In this document: piece by piece, positions 53,996 through 61,812 of the stretch
How the letters are laid out: each line of letters opens with the position of its first letter
Numbering within the stretch: position 1 is the stretch's first letter
DNA from: Phytoamicus setariae
Lineage (GTDB): Bacteria > Pseudomonadota > Alphaproteobacteria > Rhizobiales > Rhizobiaceae
Assembly (NCBI RefSeq): GCF_016722925.1
Contig: NZ_JAEQNC010000015.1
Location: forward strand, 1 to 64,000
Length of the DNA: 64,000 bases
Direction: 5' to 3'
Made by a program: the position numbers and the translations under genes
The notes under the pieces: model-generated
The model's database searches: none
What the model was told of the DNA's origin: nothing
Seen by the model: only the letters and a program-made list of their open reading frames with translations

Positions 53996-54056
53996 CCGGC
54001 ATGGGGCACCAAGAACCTCTTGGTTCATCAATAACATAGCGTAAAATCAACGGGTT
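53996..54056 (+). repeat. Attachment-site copy 2 (tRNA-Leu 3' end duplicate)
   Basis: Matches 51032-51092 in 58 of 61 positions, including the last 12 bases of the tRNA plus CCA and the dyad core (54008-54024). There is no tRNA upstream part, so this is the distal junction of the element. DNA after 54056 to the DUF938 gene (219 bp) holds nothing I can identify. Confidence 0.85.
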
Positions 54057-54275
54057 CTGATCTCGTTAGGTGGGGCGTAACACCTACCTCGTGAGGTTTC
54101 CTTGTTCTATATCCGAGAAACTGGAAACCCCTTTCGGCCCCGAGCAAGACGTTCGCTTGCTCTCGGCCCAACCCACGCCCATGACCCATTCGGGAAGTCC
54201 AAAATCCCCGGGATACAGGTCCATCATTTTCACCTATAATGCGGGAAACATCATCCCAAGGCGATTTAACGACCC

Positions 54276-54947
54276 ATGTCCGAAGAGAACGACAACCGCC
54301 CACCTGTAGCGCTTGAACAACGTGGCGTAAGCGCCGACCAACGCATGTTCTCGCCTTCGGCTGCGCGAAATTCGGCACCGATCCTTGCGGTCCTAAAGCG
54401 TGTTCTTCCGACACATGGCCTCGTGCTGGAGATTGGCTGCGGGACTGGCGAACACGCGATGTGTTTTGCGAAAGCGATGCCCAACCTCACTTGGCAGCCA
54501 AGCGATCCGGATTGCGACGCCCGCGCTAGCACCACCAGCTGGATCAAATTTACGGGGCTAAACAATGTTCTTGCACCGCTTGATATAGATGTGTGCTCAA
54601 GACTATGGGGCGTGGAGCAAACGGCGCCGTTTGACGCCATCGTGTCGGTCAATATGGTTCATATCGCGCCATGGGAGGCAAGTTTAGGATTGTTTGCAGG
54701 CGCTGGCCGTTTGCTCTGCTCTGGAGGGGTGCTTGTTCTCTACGGCCCATTCATGCGTAACGGCGTACACAACGCCCCCTCGAACGTCGATTTTGACGCC
54801 TCTCTAAAGGCGCGCAACCCATCTTGGGGTGTGCGTGATATTGCTGATCTTGAACGTGCGGGTGAGGCCTCTCAACTCAGTCTTCGCGAGACGATAGAGT
54901 TGCCTGCCAACAATATGTTGCTTGTCTTCTCCCGCGGTAGTGCCTGA
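54276..54947 (+). CDS. DUF938 class I methyltransferase
   Basis: A 223-residue protein of the DUF938 family. The start region has RMFSPSAARNSAPIL; the SAM-binding loop is VLEIGCGTGEHAMCFA at about 50-65; WQPSDPDCDARASTTSW and FDAIVSVNMVHIAPWEA follow. The C-terminal part has GPFMRNG and RDIADLERAG. DUF938 proteins are related to eukaryotic METTL26; substrate unknown. It lies just outside the element's distal repeat and is flanked by non-core DNA, so it may be acquired. The ribosome binding site is weak. Confidence 0.85.
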   Translation: MSEENDNRPPVALEQRGVSADQRMFSPSAARNSAPILAVLKRVLPTHGLVLEIGCGTGEHAMCFAKAMPNLTWQPSDPDCDARASTTSWIKFTGLNNVLAPLDIDVCSRLWGVEQTAPFDAIVSVNMVHIAPWEASLGLFAGAGRLLCSGGVLVLYGPFMRNGVHNAPSNVDFDASLKARNPSWGVRDIADLERAGEASQLSLRETIELPANNMLLVFSRGSA

Positions 54948-55014
54948 ACGAGAGCTTTGGGGGCCGCAAATATCCGGACTTGGTCCAGCCCCCCGTGGCT
55001 GGTCTTGCCTTTGG

Positions 55015-55119
55015 TTACGAGAAGCGCACACCATCGATGAAGAGGTTTTTGGAAATAAGGGACGGTCTCATGCCGGTTTCGACCCGTACCGAATAGCCGA
55101 GTCGAATGTGGTCGATCAT
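55015..55119 (-). other. Possible short gene or remnant
   Basis: In the 195-bp gap 54948-55142 a minus-strand frame starting at ATG 55119 reads MIDHIRLGYSVRVETGMRPS and ends FIDGVRFS, 34 residues. The same frame stays open further upstream. The sequence looks protein-like but is short, has no ribosome binding site and matches no family I know. Confidence 0.25.
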
Positions 55120-55142
55120 GTCATCCTCAGTGCGCACCTTAC

Positions 55143-55565
55143 TCAGGGTGCGGTGTTAGGCGGTTGGCAAGGTACGCTTGCTCCGTTGCGTTTCTGAAAA
55201 TTTAAGGATTTCTCCACACGGACGATATCTCTCCTCGACGCCTTGCCTTCCTCAAGTATCAGCATACCTGAAGGTTCCTCACTTCCCGAACAAGCTCTGC
55301 GAAGGGCCATGAGAACAGGGCCGTTGATGAACATGTAACGACCAAGATCAACGCAGTTGGGTTGTCCTGTGTCAGTCAGATTGCCGTTGGGATCACACCT
55401 TTCAACGTAGGGGAAATCTTCTGCTGCGGCTGAAAGCCGATTAACAGCAGCGGTCGTACTAAAGGTTTCCCAGAGGAACCATGCGACAACAGCGACGCAG
55501 CCAAGAAATACATTGAGCCTGTAGAGACCACGAGCAACGCTAGGACTGCCACCGTCTTCCTGCAT
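55143..55565 (-). CDS. Hypothetical single-pass membrane protein
   Basis: A 140-residue protein with one hydrophobic segment at about 17-38 (LNVFLGCVAVVAWFLWETF), then a periplasmic region with cysteines in VERCDPNG, PNCVDLG, RRACSG and VPCQPP, which could form two disulfides. The C-terminal part is basic. I recognise no domain. The start at 55565 is well supported by AGAGGAG seven bases upstream; the ATG at 55592 has no such site. It lies in the accessory zone between the DUF938 gene and the small-peptide genes. Confidence 0.62.
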   Translation of the reverse strand: MQEDGGSPSVARGLYRLNVFLGCVAVVAWFLWETFSTTAAVNRLSAAAEDFPYVERCDPNGNLTDTGQPNCVDLGRYMFINGPVLMALRRACSGSEEPSGMLILEEGKASRRDIVRVEKSLNFQKRNGASVPCQPPNTAP

Positions 55566-55820
55566 TTTGTACTCCTCTGTGATCAGGGCCAACGTCCGCT
55601 GTTGTCATACAGCTATCATGTCGCAGCGCGCGATGGCATCGAACTATTTCCTGCCGACACGTGAGCGGCACCGAATTGCTGATTGTTTCGGCCTGCCCCT
55701 GCTGTGCTGAGACTCTTTCAATCAAGAAATAAAAATTCGAGAAGCTTCATGGAACCGCATGCGGTCTTCGTTGTTTAGCAGCGAGAGGGCTACGATCTCA
55801 AACTGATGTGGAGAGAGTCC

Positions 55821-56069
55821 ATGAATCCCCAGGCCATCTCAAAATTTGCCGCGCTCGTGGCGGTATGCCTGCTGGCCCTGTCGACGGCTGTCTACGCCGG
55901 CGGCAATGGTGGCAAGAACGGCAACGGCAACCGCAACAACGATGGCAACAGAAATCACCAAAACAACGATTCAAGCATCCTGCTGCCGTTCCACGACAAC
56001 GGGTGCGCCGTTGGCAACAAGCCGCCGCCGCCGGGCGCGAATTGTACGAATCGAGACACGTCCTGGTAA
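55821..56069 (+). CDS. Small exported Gly/Asn-rich protein, paralogue of 56414-56551
   Basis: An 82-residue precursor. A signal peptide (about 1-26) ends LLALSTAVYA before GGNGG. A low-complexity Gly/Asn/Lys linker of about 25 residues follows, then the C-terminal motif NGCAVGNKPPPPGANC and a short tail NRDTSW. The two cysteines bracket a polyproline turn and could form one disulfide. The ATG at 55821 follows GGAGAGAG; an ATG at 55806 would add five residues. The signal core and motif are shared with the second gene 0.35 kb downstream. No known family is recognised. Confidence 0.68.
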   Translation: MNPQAISKFAALVAVCLLALSTAVYAGGNGGKNGNGNRNNDGNRNHQNNDSSILLPFHDNGCAVGNKPPPPGANCTNRDTSW

Positions 56070-56104
56070 TCGGCAGCGGAAATTCAGATCATCGACTCAT
56101 CGAA

Positions 56105-56137
56105 GGAGCCATCCGCGCATTGAAGGCGAATGGCTCC
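56105..56137 (+). other. Hairpin after the first small-peptide gene
   Basis: GGAGCCATCCGC pairs with GCGAATGGCTCC (one mismatch) with a nine-base loop, 35 bp after the stop. It lacks a T-run. It may act as a weak terminator or a 3' stability element. The following 276 bp to the next start hold no gene I can support. Confidence 0.4.
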
Positions 56138-56413
56138 GATCCAATTGATGTTGGCTATTCCAGCTAAAGCCGGCCACGCCTAAGTTCGGCCTCCGGACTA
56201 ATCCAGTACCCACCAATGACGCAAGTATGGCTGAATTCTCAGGATGGCTGGAGACGGCCTAGTCGATCGGCCGCAATTCTTTTACGGCTGTTACCATCGG
56301 GTTCATCCGTTTCACGTTCATGTTATCGTGTCGGTTGAGCATTTAAGGAACTGCTATTATCCGCTATTCTTTGTTGTAGACGGCTATGTTGCCGTGACAC
56401 TGGGAGAACGCTG

Positions 56414-56551
56414 ATGAAATCCCGACCTTTCTCAAGCTGTGTTGCGCTGGCTCTTCTATCTCTTCTCGCGCTGTCGACATCAGTATATGCCAGCAACGGT
56501 TGCGCTGCCGGCAACGACCCTCCGCCGGGGGCAAACTGCTTTGGCAGATGA
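56414..56551 (+). CDS. Tiny exported Cys-Pro motif peptide (45 residues)
   Basis: The gene is 46 codons long. Signal peptide KSRPFSSCVALALLSLLALS then TSVYA, with a cut expected after VYA, leaves a mature peptide of about 19 residues: SNGCAAGNDPPPGANCFGR. The motif NGCAxGNxPPPGANC is shared with the 82-residue protein upstream, but the Gly/Asn linker is missing. A good GGGAGA site lies upstream of the ATG. It is easily missed by automatic annotation because of its length. Function unknown; a secreted signal, antimicrobial or envelope peptide are possibilities only. Confidence 0.62.
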   Translation: MKSRPFSSCVALALLSLLALSTSVYASNGCAAGNDPPPGANCFGR

Positions 56552-56604
56552 CGGCTGGACAAAATACGAGTGATGTCTGTTCGATGCGGCTGCCATGAGT
56601 ATTC

Positions 56605-57402
56605 TCAAGCCCTCTTGATCAACTCCATCGCAGCCGCAGGGTTCTTGTCCTTGAAGCCGCTGATGACATAGAGAAAGACGTCTCGCGGTGATGGATCTGG
56701 TTGGTCGGCACCATATGTCGTCAGTCCCGCCGGGACTTTGCCGGAAGCCCAATGCTTTGCCCGCTCTGCCCAACGGTCGAGTTCTGCTGGGGAGTAGCCG
56801 TTTTCTTCGCTTTCCGATGTGCCCATGATGCGGACATAGGCGAAGGGCGCCGTGATATCGGCAATCTCGGGAAATTTCGAATCGCAGGAGGCGATTACCG
56901 CGACGCCATATTGGCGAACCAGGGCCACGAAATCAGGCGCGCAAAAACTCTCGTGCCGGACCTCGACGGCATGCCGGATCGGCCGGCCATCCACCGATTT
57001 CGGCAGCAATTTGAGAAAGGCCTCGAAATCGTCCGGGTCAAATTTCTTGGTGGCCATGAACTGCCAGTTGATCGGCCCCAGCTTGTCCTTGAGTTCCATG
57101 ACGCCGCCGGTAAAGAATTTTTCGACCGATCCACCCGCCTCGGCCAATATCTTGCGATTGGTCGCAAACCGCGGCGCCTTCAGGGCAAAGACGAAATCGG
57201 CCGGCGTTTCATCATGCCATTTGGAAAAGCTTTCGACCTTGATCGAGCCGTAATAGGTGCCATTGACTTCGATCGAGCTAAGCTTGCTGGCGGCATATTC
57301 GAGCTCCCGCTTCTGCGAGAGCTTCTCCGGATAGAAGGGGCCGCGCCAGGGCTCGAAAGTCCAGCCGCCGATTCCGATGCGGATCTTGCCAACGTTGCTC
57401 AT
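56605..57402 (-). CDS. DUF72 domain protein
   Basis: A 265-residue TIM-barrel-like protein of the DUF72 (YecE) family: IRIGIGGWTFEPWRGPFYP at the start, FSKWHDETPADFVFALKAPR, and VEVRHESF near residue 145. Function unknown, possibly nuclease-like. The start at 57402 follows GGAGGG; 57429 is an alternative. This is a core rhizobial gene and marks the right boundary of the accessory zone. Confidence 0.9.
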   Translation of the reverse strand: MSNVGKIRIGIGGWTFEPWRGPFYPEKLSQKRELEYAASKLSSIEVNGTYYGSIKVESFSKWHDETPADFVFALKAPRFATNRKILAEAGGSVEKFFTGGVMELKDKLGPINWQFMATKKFDPDDFEAFLKLLPKSVDGRPIRHAVEVRHESFCAPDFVALVRQYGVAVIASCDSKFPEIADITAPFAYVRIMGTSESEENGYSPAELDRWAERAKHWASGKVPAGLTTYGADQPDPSPRDVFLYVISGFKDKNPAAAMELIKRA

Positions 57403-57641
57403 GGGTTCCCTCCTGTCCTGCCGATGCAATTTCTAGTGCCGGATCGCCTGTACCGCAAGCAACCCGAAAAGATTTCCCGAATGCCGGACGTTCTACAGAG
57501 GGCGCCGGTCACGATATGTCAGCATCCTCGTGCGCTGCGAGGAGTCCGATGCCCTTCTTTCGGCATCGACAAATCATCGAACTCAGGCTGACACCATGAC
57601 GGAATTGTGAAAGATATTTCAGTCTTGAACAATATTTCCCG

Positions 57642-57673
57642 TTGCGCAAAAAAAATGCTATTGCATTGCACAA
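57642..57673. promoter_or_regulatory. Paired octamers upstream of the acyl-CoA synthetase
   Basis: TTGCGCAA (57642-57649, a perfect palindrome) and TTGCACAA (57666-57673) lie 24 bp apart start to start, 17-49 bp before the ATG at 57691. Two related sites on one helix face suggest an operator. The regulator is unknown. The rest of the 288-bp gap holds a small hairpin near 57528 and no gene. Confidence 0.35.
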
Positions 57674-57690
57674 AGCGCGGAGTTTTGTGA

Positions 57691-59358
57691 ATGTTCCTGC
57701 CCAAAAGCGATGATTATGATCGCCTGATCGGCGATTTCCGGTGGGAAATCCCTGAAAAATTCAACATTGGTCGGGCAGTGACTGATGACTGGGCCGAGCG
57801 CGACCCCGCCCGTTTGGCGCTGCAACATTATTCTGCCGACGGCAACCACCTCACGATGACCTATGGTGCGCTTCGGGATCGTTCAAACGCGTTTGCAAAC
57901 GGGCTGGCCTCGCTGGGCATCAAACCGGGCGATCGCGTTGCAATCCTGTTGCCACAAAGTTTCGAGACGGTGATTGTGCATGTGGCGATCTACAAGCTCG
58001 GGGCTATTGCCCTGCCGCTGGCACTGCTGTTCGGTGCCGATGCGTTGGAATATCGGCTGAGGGATTCCGGGGCGGTGGCTATCGTCACCAACGAATTCGG
58101 TCTGGCTAAGTTGGATGGCATTCGCCAAGGCCTGACTGCCTTGGGCCATGTGATTGTCACCGGCGAAGGCGGGAGAGCCGGTTCAGTGGGGTTCGACAGC
58201 CTTTGTTCCAGCCATTCCACAGATTTCGAGGTGGTGGATACGTCGAAGGACGACCCGGCGCTGATGATCTATACGTCGGGCACGACTGGGCCGCCAAAGG
58301 GCGCTCTGCACGCCCATCGCGTGCTGCCGGGCCATGTGCCCGGTGTGCAGATGGCGCAGGAATTTATGCCGCAGCCGGGAGACAAGTTCTGGACACCCTC
58401 CGACTGGGCCTGGGCCGGCGGACTGCTCAACTGCCTGTTGCCGGGCCTGATGATGGGCGTGCCCTCCGTCAGTTCGGCGGCCCAGAAGTTCGACCCCGAA
58501 CTTGCCTATCGCATCATGGCCGAGACCGGCGTTACCAATGCGTTCATCCCACCCACCGCGCTTAGATTGATGGCGTCCGTCAAAAATCCGCGCGAAAAAT
58601 TCGAGCTGAAGCTCAGGGCGATCGGCTCAGCAGGAGAATCACTCGGCCGGGAGACCTACGAATGGTCCAGGCGTACGCTCGGCCTGACGGTGAACGAATT
58701 TTATGGCCAGACGGAATGCAATATCGTGCTTGGGTCGATGGTATCTCTCGGCGTCAGCAAAGCCGGTGCTATCGGCAGGGTCACCGCCGGCCATGAGGTA
58801 GCTGTTATCGACGAAAAAGGCCTTCCGCGCCCGGCAGGCGTGGCGGGTCAGATCGCTGTGCGTCGCCCCGACCCGGTGATGTTTCTCGGCTACTGGAACA
58901 ATCCCGACGCCACGGCAAAGAAATTTATCGGCGATTGGATGCTGACCGGCGATATGGGCGTCATGGATCGCGATGGCTATGTCGAATTCTTTGGCCGGGA
59001 TGACGACGTCATCACCTCATCTGGCTACCGGATCGGTCCGGCGGAAATCGAGGACTGTCTTCTGTCCCATCCCGCAGTGCAGCTTGCCGCGGCGGTGGGA
59101 AAGCCCGACCCGCTGCGCACCGAGATCGTCAAGGCCTATATCGTGCTCGCGGATGGCAATGCGCCGTCGGAGCTTCTTGCGGCGGAGATCTCTGCCTGGG
59201 TTAAGACGCGATTGTCGATGCATGAATATCCACGCGAGGTGGAATTCATTGAAGCCCTGCCACTGACAACGACCGGCAAGGTCATCCGCCGCATCCTGCG
59301 AGACAGGGCGATAGAGGAAAGCCGGATTCCTGAACCGATGCAGGCAAATCTCGGCTGA
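57691..59358 (+). CDS. Acyl-CoA synthetase (AMP-binding, medium-chain / acetyl-CoA synthetase-like)
   Basis: A 555-residue adenylate-forming enzyme. The P-loop-like motif MIYTSGTTGPPKGALHAH is near residue 193-210, NEFYGQTECN is the A5-type motif, LTGDMGVMDRDGYVEFFGRDDDVITSSGYRIGP spans motifs A7-A8, given here in part as TGDMGVMDRDG and SSGYRIGP, and the A10 lysine is in TTTGKVIRR. It activates a fatty acid as its CoA thioester, feeding catabolism. The start at 57691 follows GGAG. Two octamer repeats in the upstream DNA may bind a regulator. Confidence 0.92.
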   Translation: MFLPKSDDYDRLIGDFRWEIPEKFNIGRAVTDDWAERDPARLALQHYSADGNHLTMTYGALRDRSNAFANGLASLGIKPGDRVAILLPQSFETVIVHVAIYKLGAIALPLALLFGADALEYRLRDSGAVAIVTNEFGLAKLDGIRQGLTALGHVIVTGEGGRAGSVGFDSLCSSHSTDFEVVDTSKDDPALMIYTSGTTGPPKGALHAHRVLPGHVPGVQMAQEFMPQPGDKFWTPSDWAWAGGLLNCLLPGLMMGVPSVSSAAQKFDPELAYRIMAETGVTNAFIPPTALRLMASVKNPREKFELKLRAIGSAGESLGRETYEWSRRTLGLTVNEFYGQTECNIVLGSMVSLGVSKAGAIGRVTAGHEVAVIDEKGLPRPAGVAGQIAVRRPDPVMFLGYWNNPDATAKKFIGDWMLTGDMGVMDRDGYVEFFGRDDDVITSSGYRIGPAEIEDCLLSHPAVQLAAAVGKPDPLRTEIVKAYIVLADGNAPSELLAAEISAWVKTRLSMHEYPREVEFIEALPLTTTGKVIRRILRDRAIEESRIPEPMQANLG

Positions 59359-59374
59359 CCGGAATATTCCATTC

Positions 59375-60379
59375 TCAGATCGGCGGGATATGCCCGAGAG
59401 GGAGAAGGCTCAGGAAAATCGCGCCCTTGCGCACCTCAAGCTTGACGGTCACGCGGTCCTTGCCCTTGGCGAGCCCCTTCAACAGTATCGCGACGCCGGA
59501 TATCGTGTCGCCAGCCTTCGGAAACAGGCGGCGCAGGTTATTCTCCCAGAGGTCGAGTTTCTCCAGCGTCGTCATGAATGTCCCCGAAATCAGCCCATCC
59601 TCGTCGATGGTGAACGGGCCACTCATTTCGCCGTAGATACCTTCCGGCGTGTCGATCTTGAAACTGGTTAGCTGACCCGCCATGGCCTTGGACGCCAGCG
59701 GCGCCCCCTGGAGCAGTTCACCCTTGCCGATCAGCGTCAATTCGATGGAACTAGACAACGGCGACAACAACGTGGTTGCCGCACCCTCTGTCAGTGTGAA
59801 ATCATGCGCAAGGACGGCGACTTCGAGATCGCCGTTGTTTTGCCGCACGTGAAACTGGCCGTCTTTCGACTTGGCGAAAAACGTATTGTCCAACATCGGC
59901 GAGCTAAGCCGGACGGAGGGAGCTGCAGCTTCGGCCGAAAACGTGCTGAGGCCGGAAAGTCCGGCCCGCAACGACGCCCGCAGCGTTTGCCATTGTGCGT
60001 CCACCGCGCTGCCGTCGCCGAAACTGACTTCGGCTGGCCCCTCCAGTTCGACGACTGCCGCGCCGGGATTGTAGATTCGGGCCGCGGCACGCATTGCACC
60101 AGCCGCGAGCGCGTTGCCGGCTGGCACGTCCTCGAGCGCAGTCTTGTCGCAGGTAAAGCCGATCAGGAACGGAAAGCCGCCGGTCGAAAATTTGTCACAG
60201 CGGATGTCGACGACACCCTGTCCGGGATGATTGAGAATGCCGCCGAGAAAAGTCTCGAATTTGCTTGCAACATAGAACCAACCGGCGGAATAAAGGACAA
60301 CGGTGATCGCCACGATAATTCCCAGCAGCCGAATTTTACGGGCTGCCGGAGATAGTCCGGCGCTATCGCGCGTAGCCAT
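59375..60379 (-). CDS. DUF2125 domain protein
   Basis: A 334-residue protein. One N-terminal membrane anchor (about 16-37, IVAITVVLYSAGWFYVA) is followed by a periplasmic DUF2125 domain with VDIRCDKFSTGGFPFLIGFTCDK (split: DIRCDKFSTGGFPF, GFTCDK), a conserved Cys pair. The family is restricted to alphaproteobacteria and resembles AsmA-type lipid-related beta proteins; function unknown. AGGAG lies upstream of the start. Its start is only 15 bp from that of the divergent ChaC gene if both start calls are right. Confidence 0.92.
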   Translation of the reverse strand: MATRDSAGLSPAARKIRLLGIIVAITVVLYSAGWFYVASKFETFLGGILNHPGQGVVDIRCDKFSTGGFPFLIGFTCDKTALEDVPAGNALAAGAMRAAARIYNPGAAVVELEGPAEVSFGDGSAVDAQWQTLRASLRAGLSGLSTFSAEAAAPSVRLSSPMLDNTFFAKSKDGQFHVRQNNGDLEVAVLAHDFTLTEGAATTLLSPLSSSIELTLIGKGELLQGAPLASKAMAGQLTSFKIDTPEGIYGEMSGPFTIDEDGLISGTFMTTLEKLDLWENNLRRLFPKAGDTISGVAILLKGLAKGKDRVTVKLEVRKGAIFLSLLPLGHIPPI

Positions 60380-60394
60380 ACATTACTCCTTTGG

Positions 60395-60964
60395 ATGGAA
60401 TCACATTTTCACATGCCAATGCCTGCGGATATGGACGAATTTTGGGTGTTTGGCTATGGATCGCTGATGTGGCATCCCGGCTTCGAGTTTGAGGAGCGGC
60501 AGCTTGCGGTGGTGCGTGGCTATCACCGGGCGCTGTGCATCCATTCCTGGGTACATCGTGGAATCGAGACCGCCCCGGGCCTGGTACTGGGGCTTGAGCG
60601 CGGCGGCTCCTGTAAAGGTGCGGCGTTCCGCATTCACCTCGACAGCCGCGATGGGGTTGTCGACTACCTGCGCGAGCGAGAACTCGTCACCAATGTCTAT
60701 CTGGAGCGGTTCATCCCGGTGCGACTTCCGGATGGTCGACGCGTCACGGCCATCACCTATGTCGCAGACAGAAACCACCGGCAATTTGCCGCCGGTCTCA
60801 GTGTCGATGCCGCAGCCCGCATTGTTGCAAATGCAGAGGGAAAATCGGGCCGGAACTCGGATTATGTGCTGAACACCGTGAGCCATCTGCGCGAACTCGG
60901 TATTCGCGATCAGTGGATCGAGGATGTTGCCGACAGGATGTTGGCCTATTCGGCCGCCGGCTGA
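60395..60964 (+). CDS. Gamma-glutamylcyclotransferase, ChaC family
   Basis: A 189-residue enzyme. The substrate loop VFGYGSLMWHPGF is at about residues 18-30, and the catalytic Glu lies in the YLRERELVTNVYLER region. ChaC proteins cleave glutathione to 5-oxoproline and Cys-Gly in the cytosol. The start is uncertain: 60395 is the first ATG, but 60413 or 60431 are also plausible and would leave more room for the divergent promoters. The last 19 bases overlap the 3' end of the convergent plsC gene. Confidence 0.9.
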   Translation: MESHFHMPMPADMDEFWVFGYGSLMWHPGFEFEERQLAVVRGYHRALCIHSWVHRGIETAPGLVLGLERGGSCKGAAFRIHLDSRDGVVDYLRERELVTNVYLERFIPVRLPDGRRVTAITYVADRNHRQFAAGLSVDAAARIVANAEGKSGRNSDYVLNTVSHLRELGIRDQWIEDVADRMLAYSAAG

Positions 60965-61746
60965 CCGGCGGCGCGGATAGCTTCGAGCCGGATGCGGGTG
61001 ACCTCCGGCAACGGCACATGCGGATTGATCCGCACGGTTTCCATCAGCAGGTCGTCGCTCGCCTTTTCCGTCACTTTGATCAGATGCCGGAAGAACGTGG
61101 TCGCTGACATGCCGGGTTCGATCGGTTTCAGGATTTGGATCTTCACATGGCCGGGGTAGCGGAGGAAACTGTGCCGCTGCCAGAATAGGCCGGGATGCAT
61201 CACGATTGGCACAACCGGTACCTTGAGATCCGTATAGAGCCGGGCGATGCCGAACTTGTAATCGGGCTCGTCGCCGGGCGCCTTTCGGGTGCCCTCGGGA
61301 TAGATGATCAGCTCACGGCCGTCGGCAAGCTCCTCGTGGGCCCGTGCGACCATTTCGGGAATGGCGCGCGCCTTGGCGGCGCGATTGATCGGGATCATCC
61401 TCTGCTTGGCGGCATACCAGCCGAAAAGAGGGATCCATAGCAGCTCCCGCTTCAGAATGTAGACCGGATCAGGCAGCGTCGGGATCAGCGCGAACGTATC
61501 CCAGAAGCACTGATGCTTTGCCGAAATGATGTAACCGCCTTCCGGCAGGTTTTCGAGGCCGTCGATTTCGTAGGTCAGGCCGATGATCTTCTCGGCCAGC
61601 CAGAGATTGACGCGTGCCCAGTTCTTCGGGATCTTGTAGGCGATCTTGCGCGGCAGGAAGAAATAGATCGGCGTGAAGATGATCATCTGGACGATGAAGC
61701 TCACATAGAAGGCGAGCTGGAAGAGGCCGGAGCGCAGGTGGATCAT
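60946..61746 (-). CDS. 1-acyl-sn-glycerol-3-phosphate acyltransferase (PlsC-like)
   Basis: A 266-residue lysophospholipid acyltransferase. The catalytic H-x4-D is in SAKHQCFWDTF (near residue 78), and the phosphate-binding motif is YPEGTRKAPG. Two N-terminal hydrophobic segments (about 6-32) anchor it to the membrane. It makes phosphatidic acid from lysophosphatidic acid, or a related lipid. AGGAC precedes the ATG. It is the last gene of the leftward ftsE-ftsX-ydcF-plsC group, with a 66-bp gap from YdcF. Confidence 0.93.
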   Translation of the reverse strand: MIHLRSGLFQLAFYVSFIVQMIIFTPIYFFLPRKIAYKIPKNWARVNLWLAEKIIGLTYEIDGLENLPEGGYIISAKHQCFWDTFALIPTLPDPVYILKRELLWIPLFGWYAAKQRMIPINRAAKARAIPEMVARAHEELADGRELIIYPEGTRKAPGDEPDYKFGIARLYTDLKVPVVPIVMHPGLFWQRHSFLRYPGHVKIQILKPIEPGMSATTFFRHLIKVTEKASDDLLMETVRINPHVPLPEVTRIRLEAIRAAGQPAAE

Positions 61747-61812
61747 GCCGAAGTCCTGGGTGAAAAGGAGTTTCCTGCTTAGCGGATCATGACGCCGAGG
61801 AAAAGAGCGGTT

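Larger units (their letters stand above)
51032..54056. mobile_element. Decayed integrative element in tRNA-Leu(CAA)
   Basis: Directly repeated att-like sequences (51032-51092 and 53996-54056, 58 of 61 identical) bound about 3 kb of DNA. The first contents after the tRNA are a short integrase N-terminus, then a small membrane protein gene and a frameshifted adenylate cyclase gene. A second repeat of 19 bp occurs near both ends. The base composition is visibly less GC-rich than the flanking core. There is no complete recombinase, so the element should be immobile. Whether the DNA to 56.6 kb came with it or in a separate event is not clear. Confidence 0.8.
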
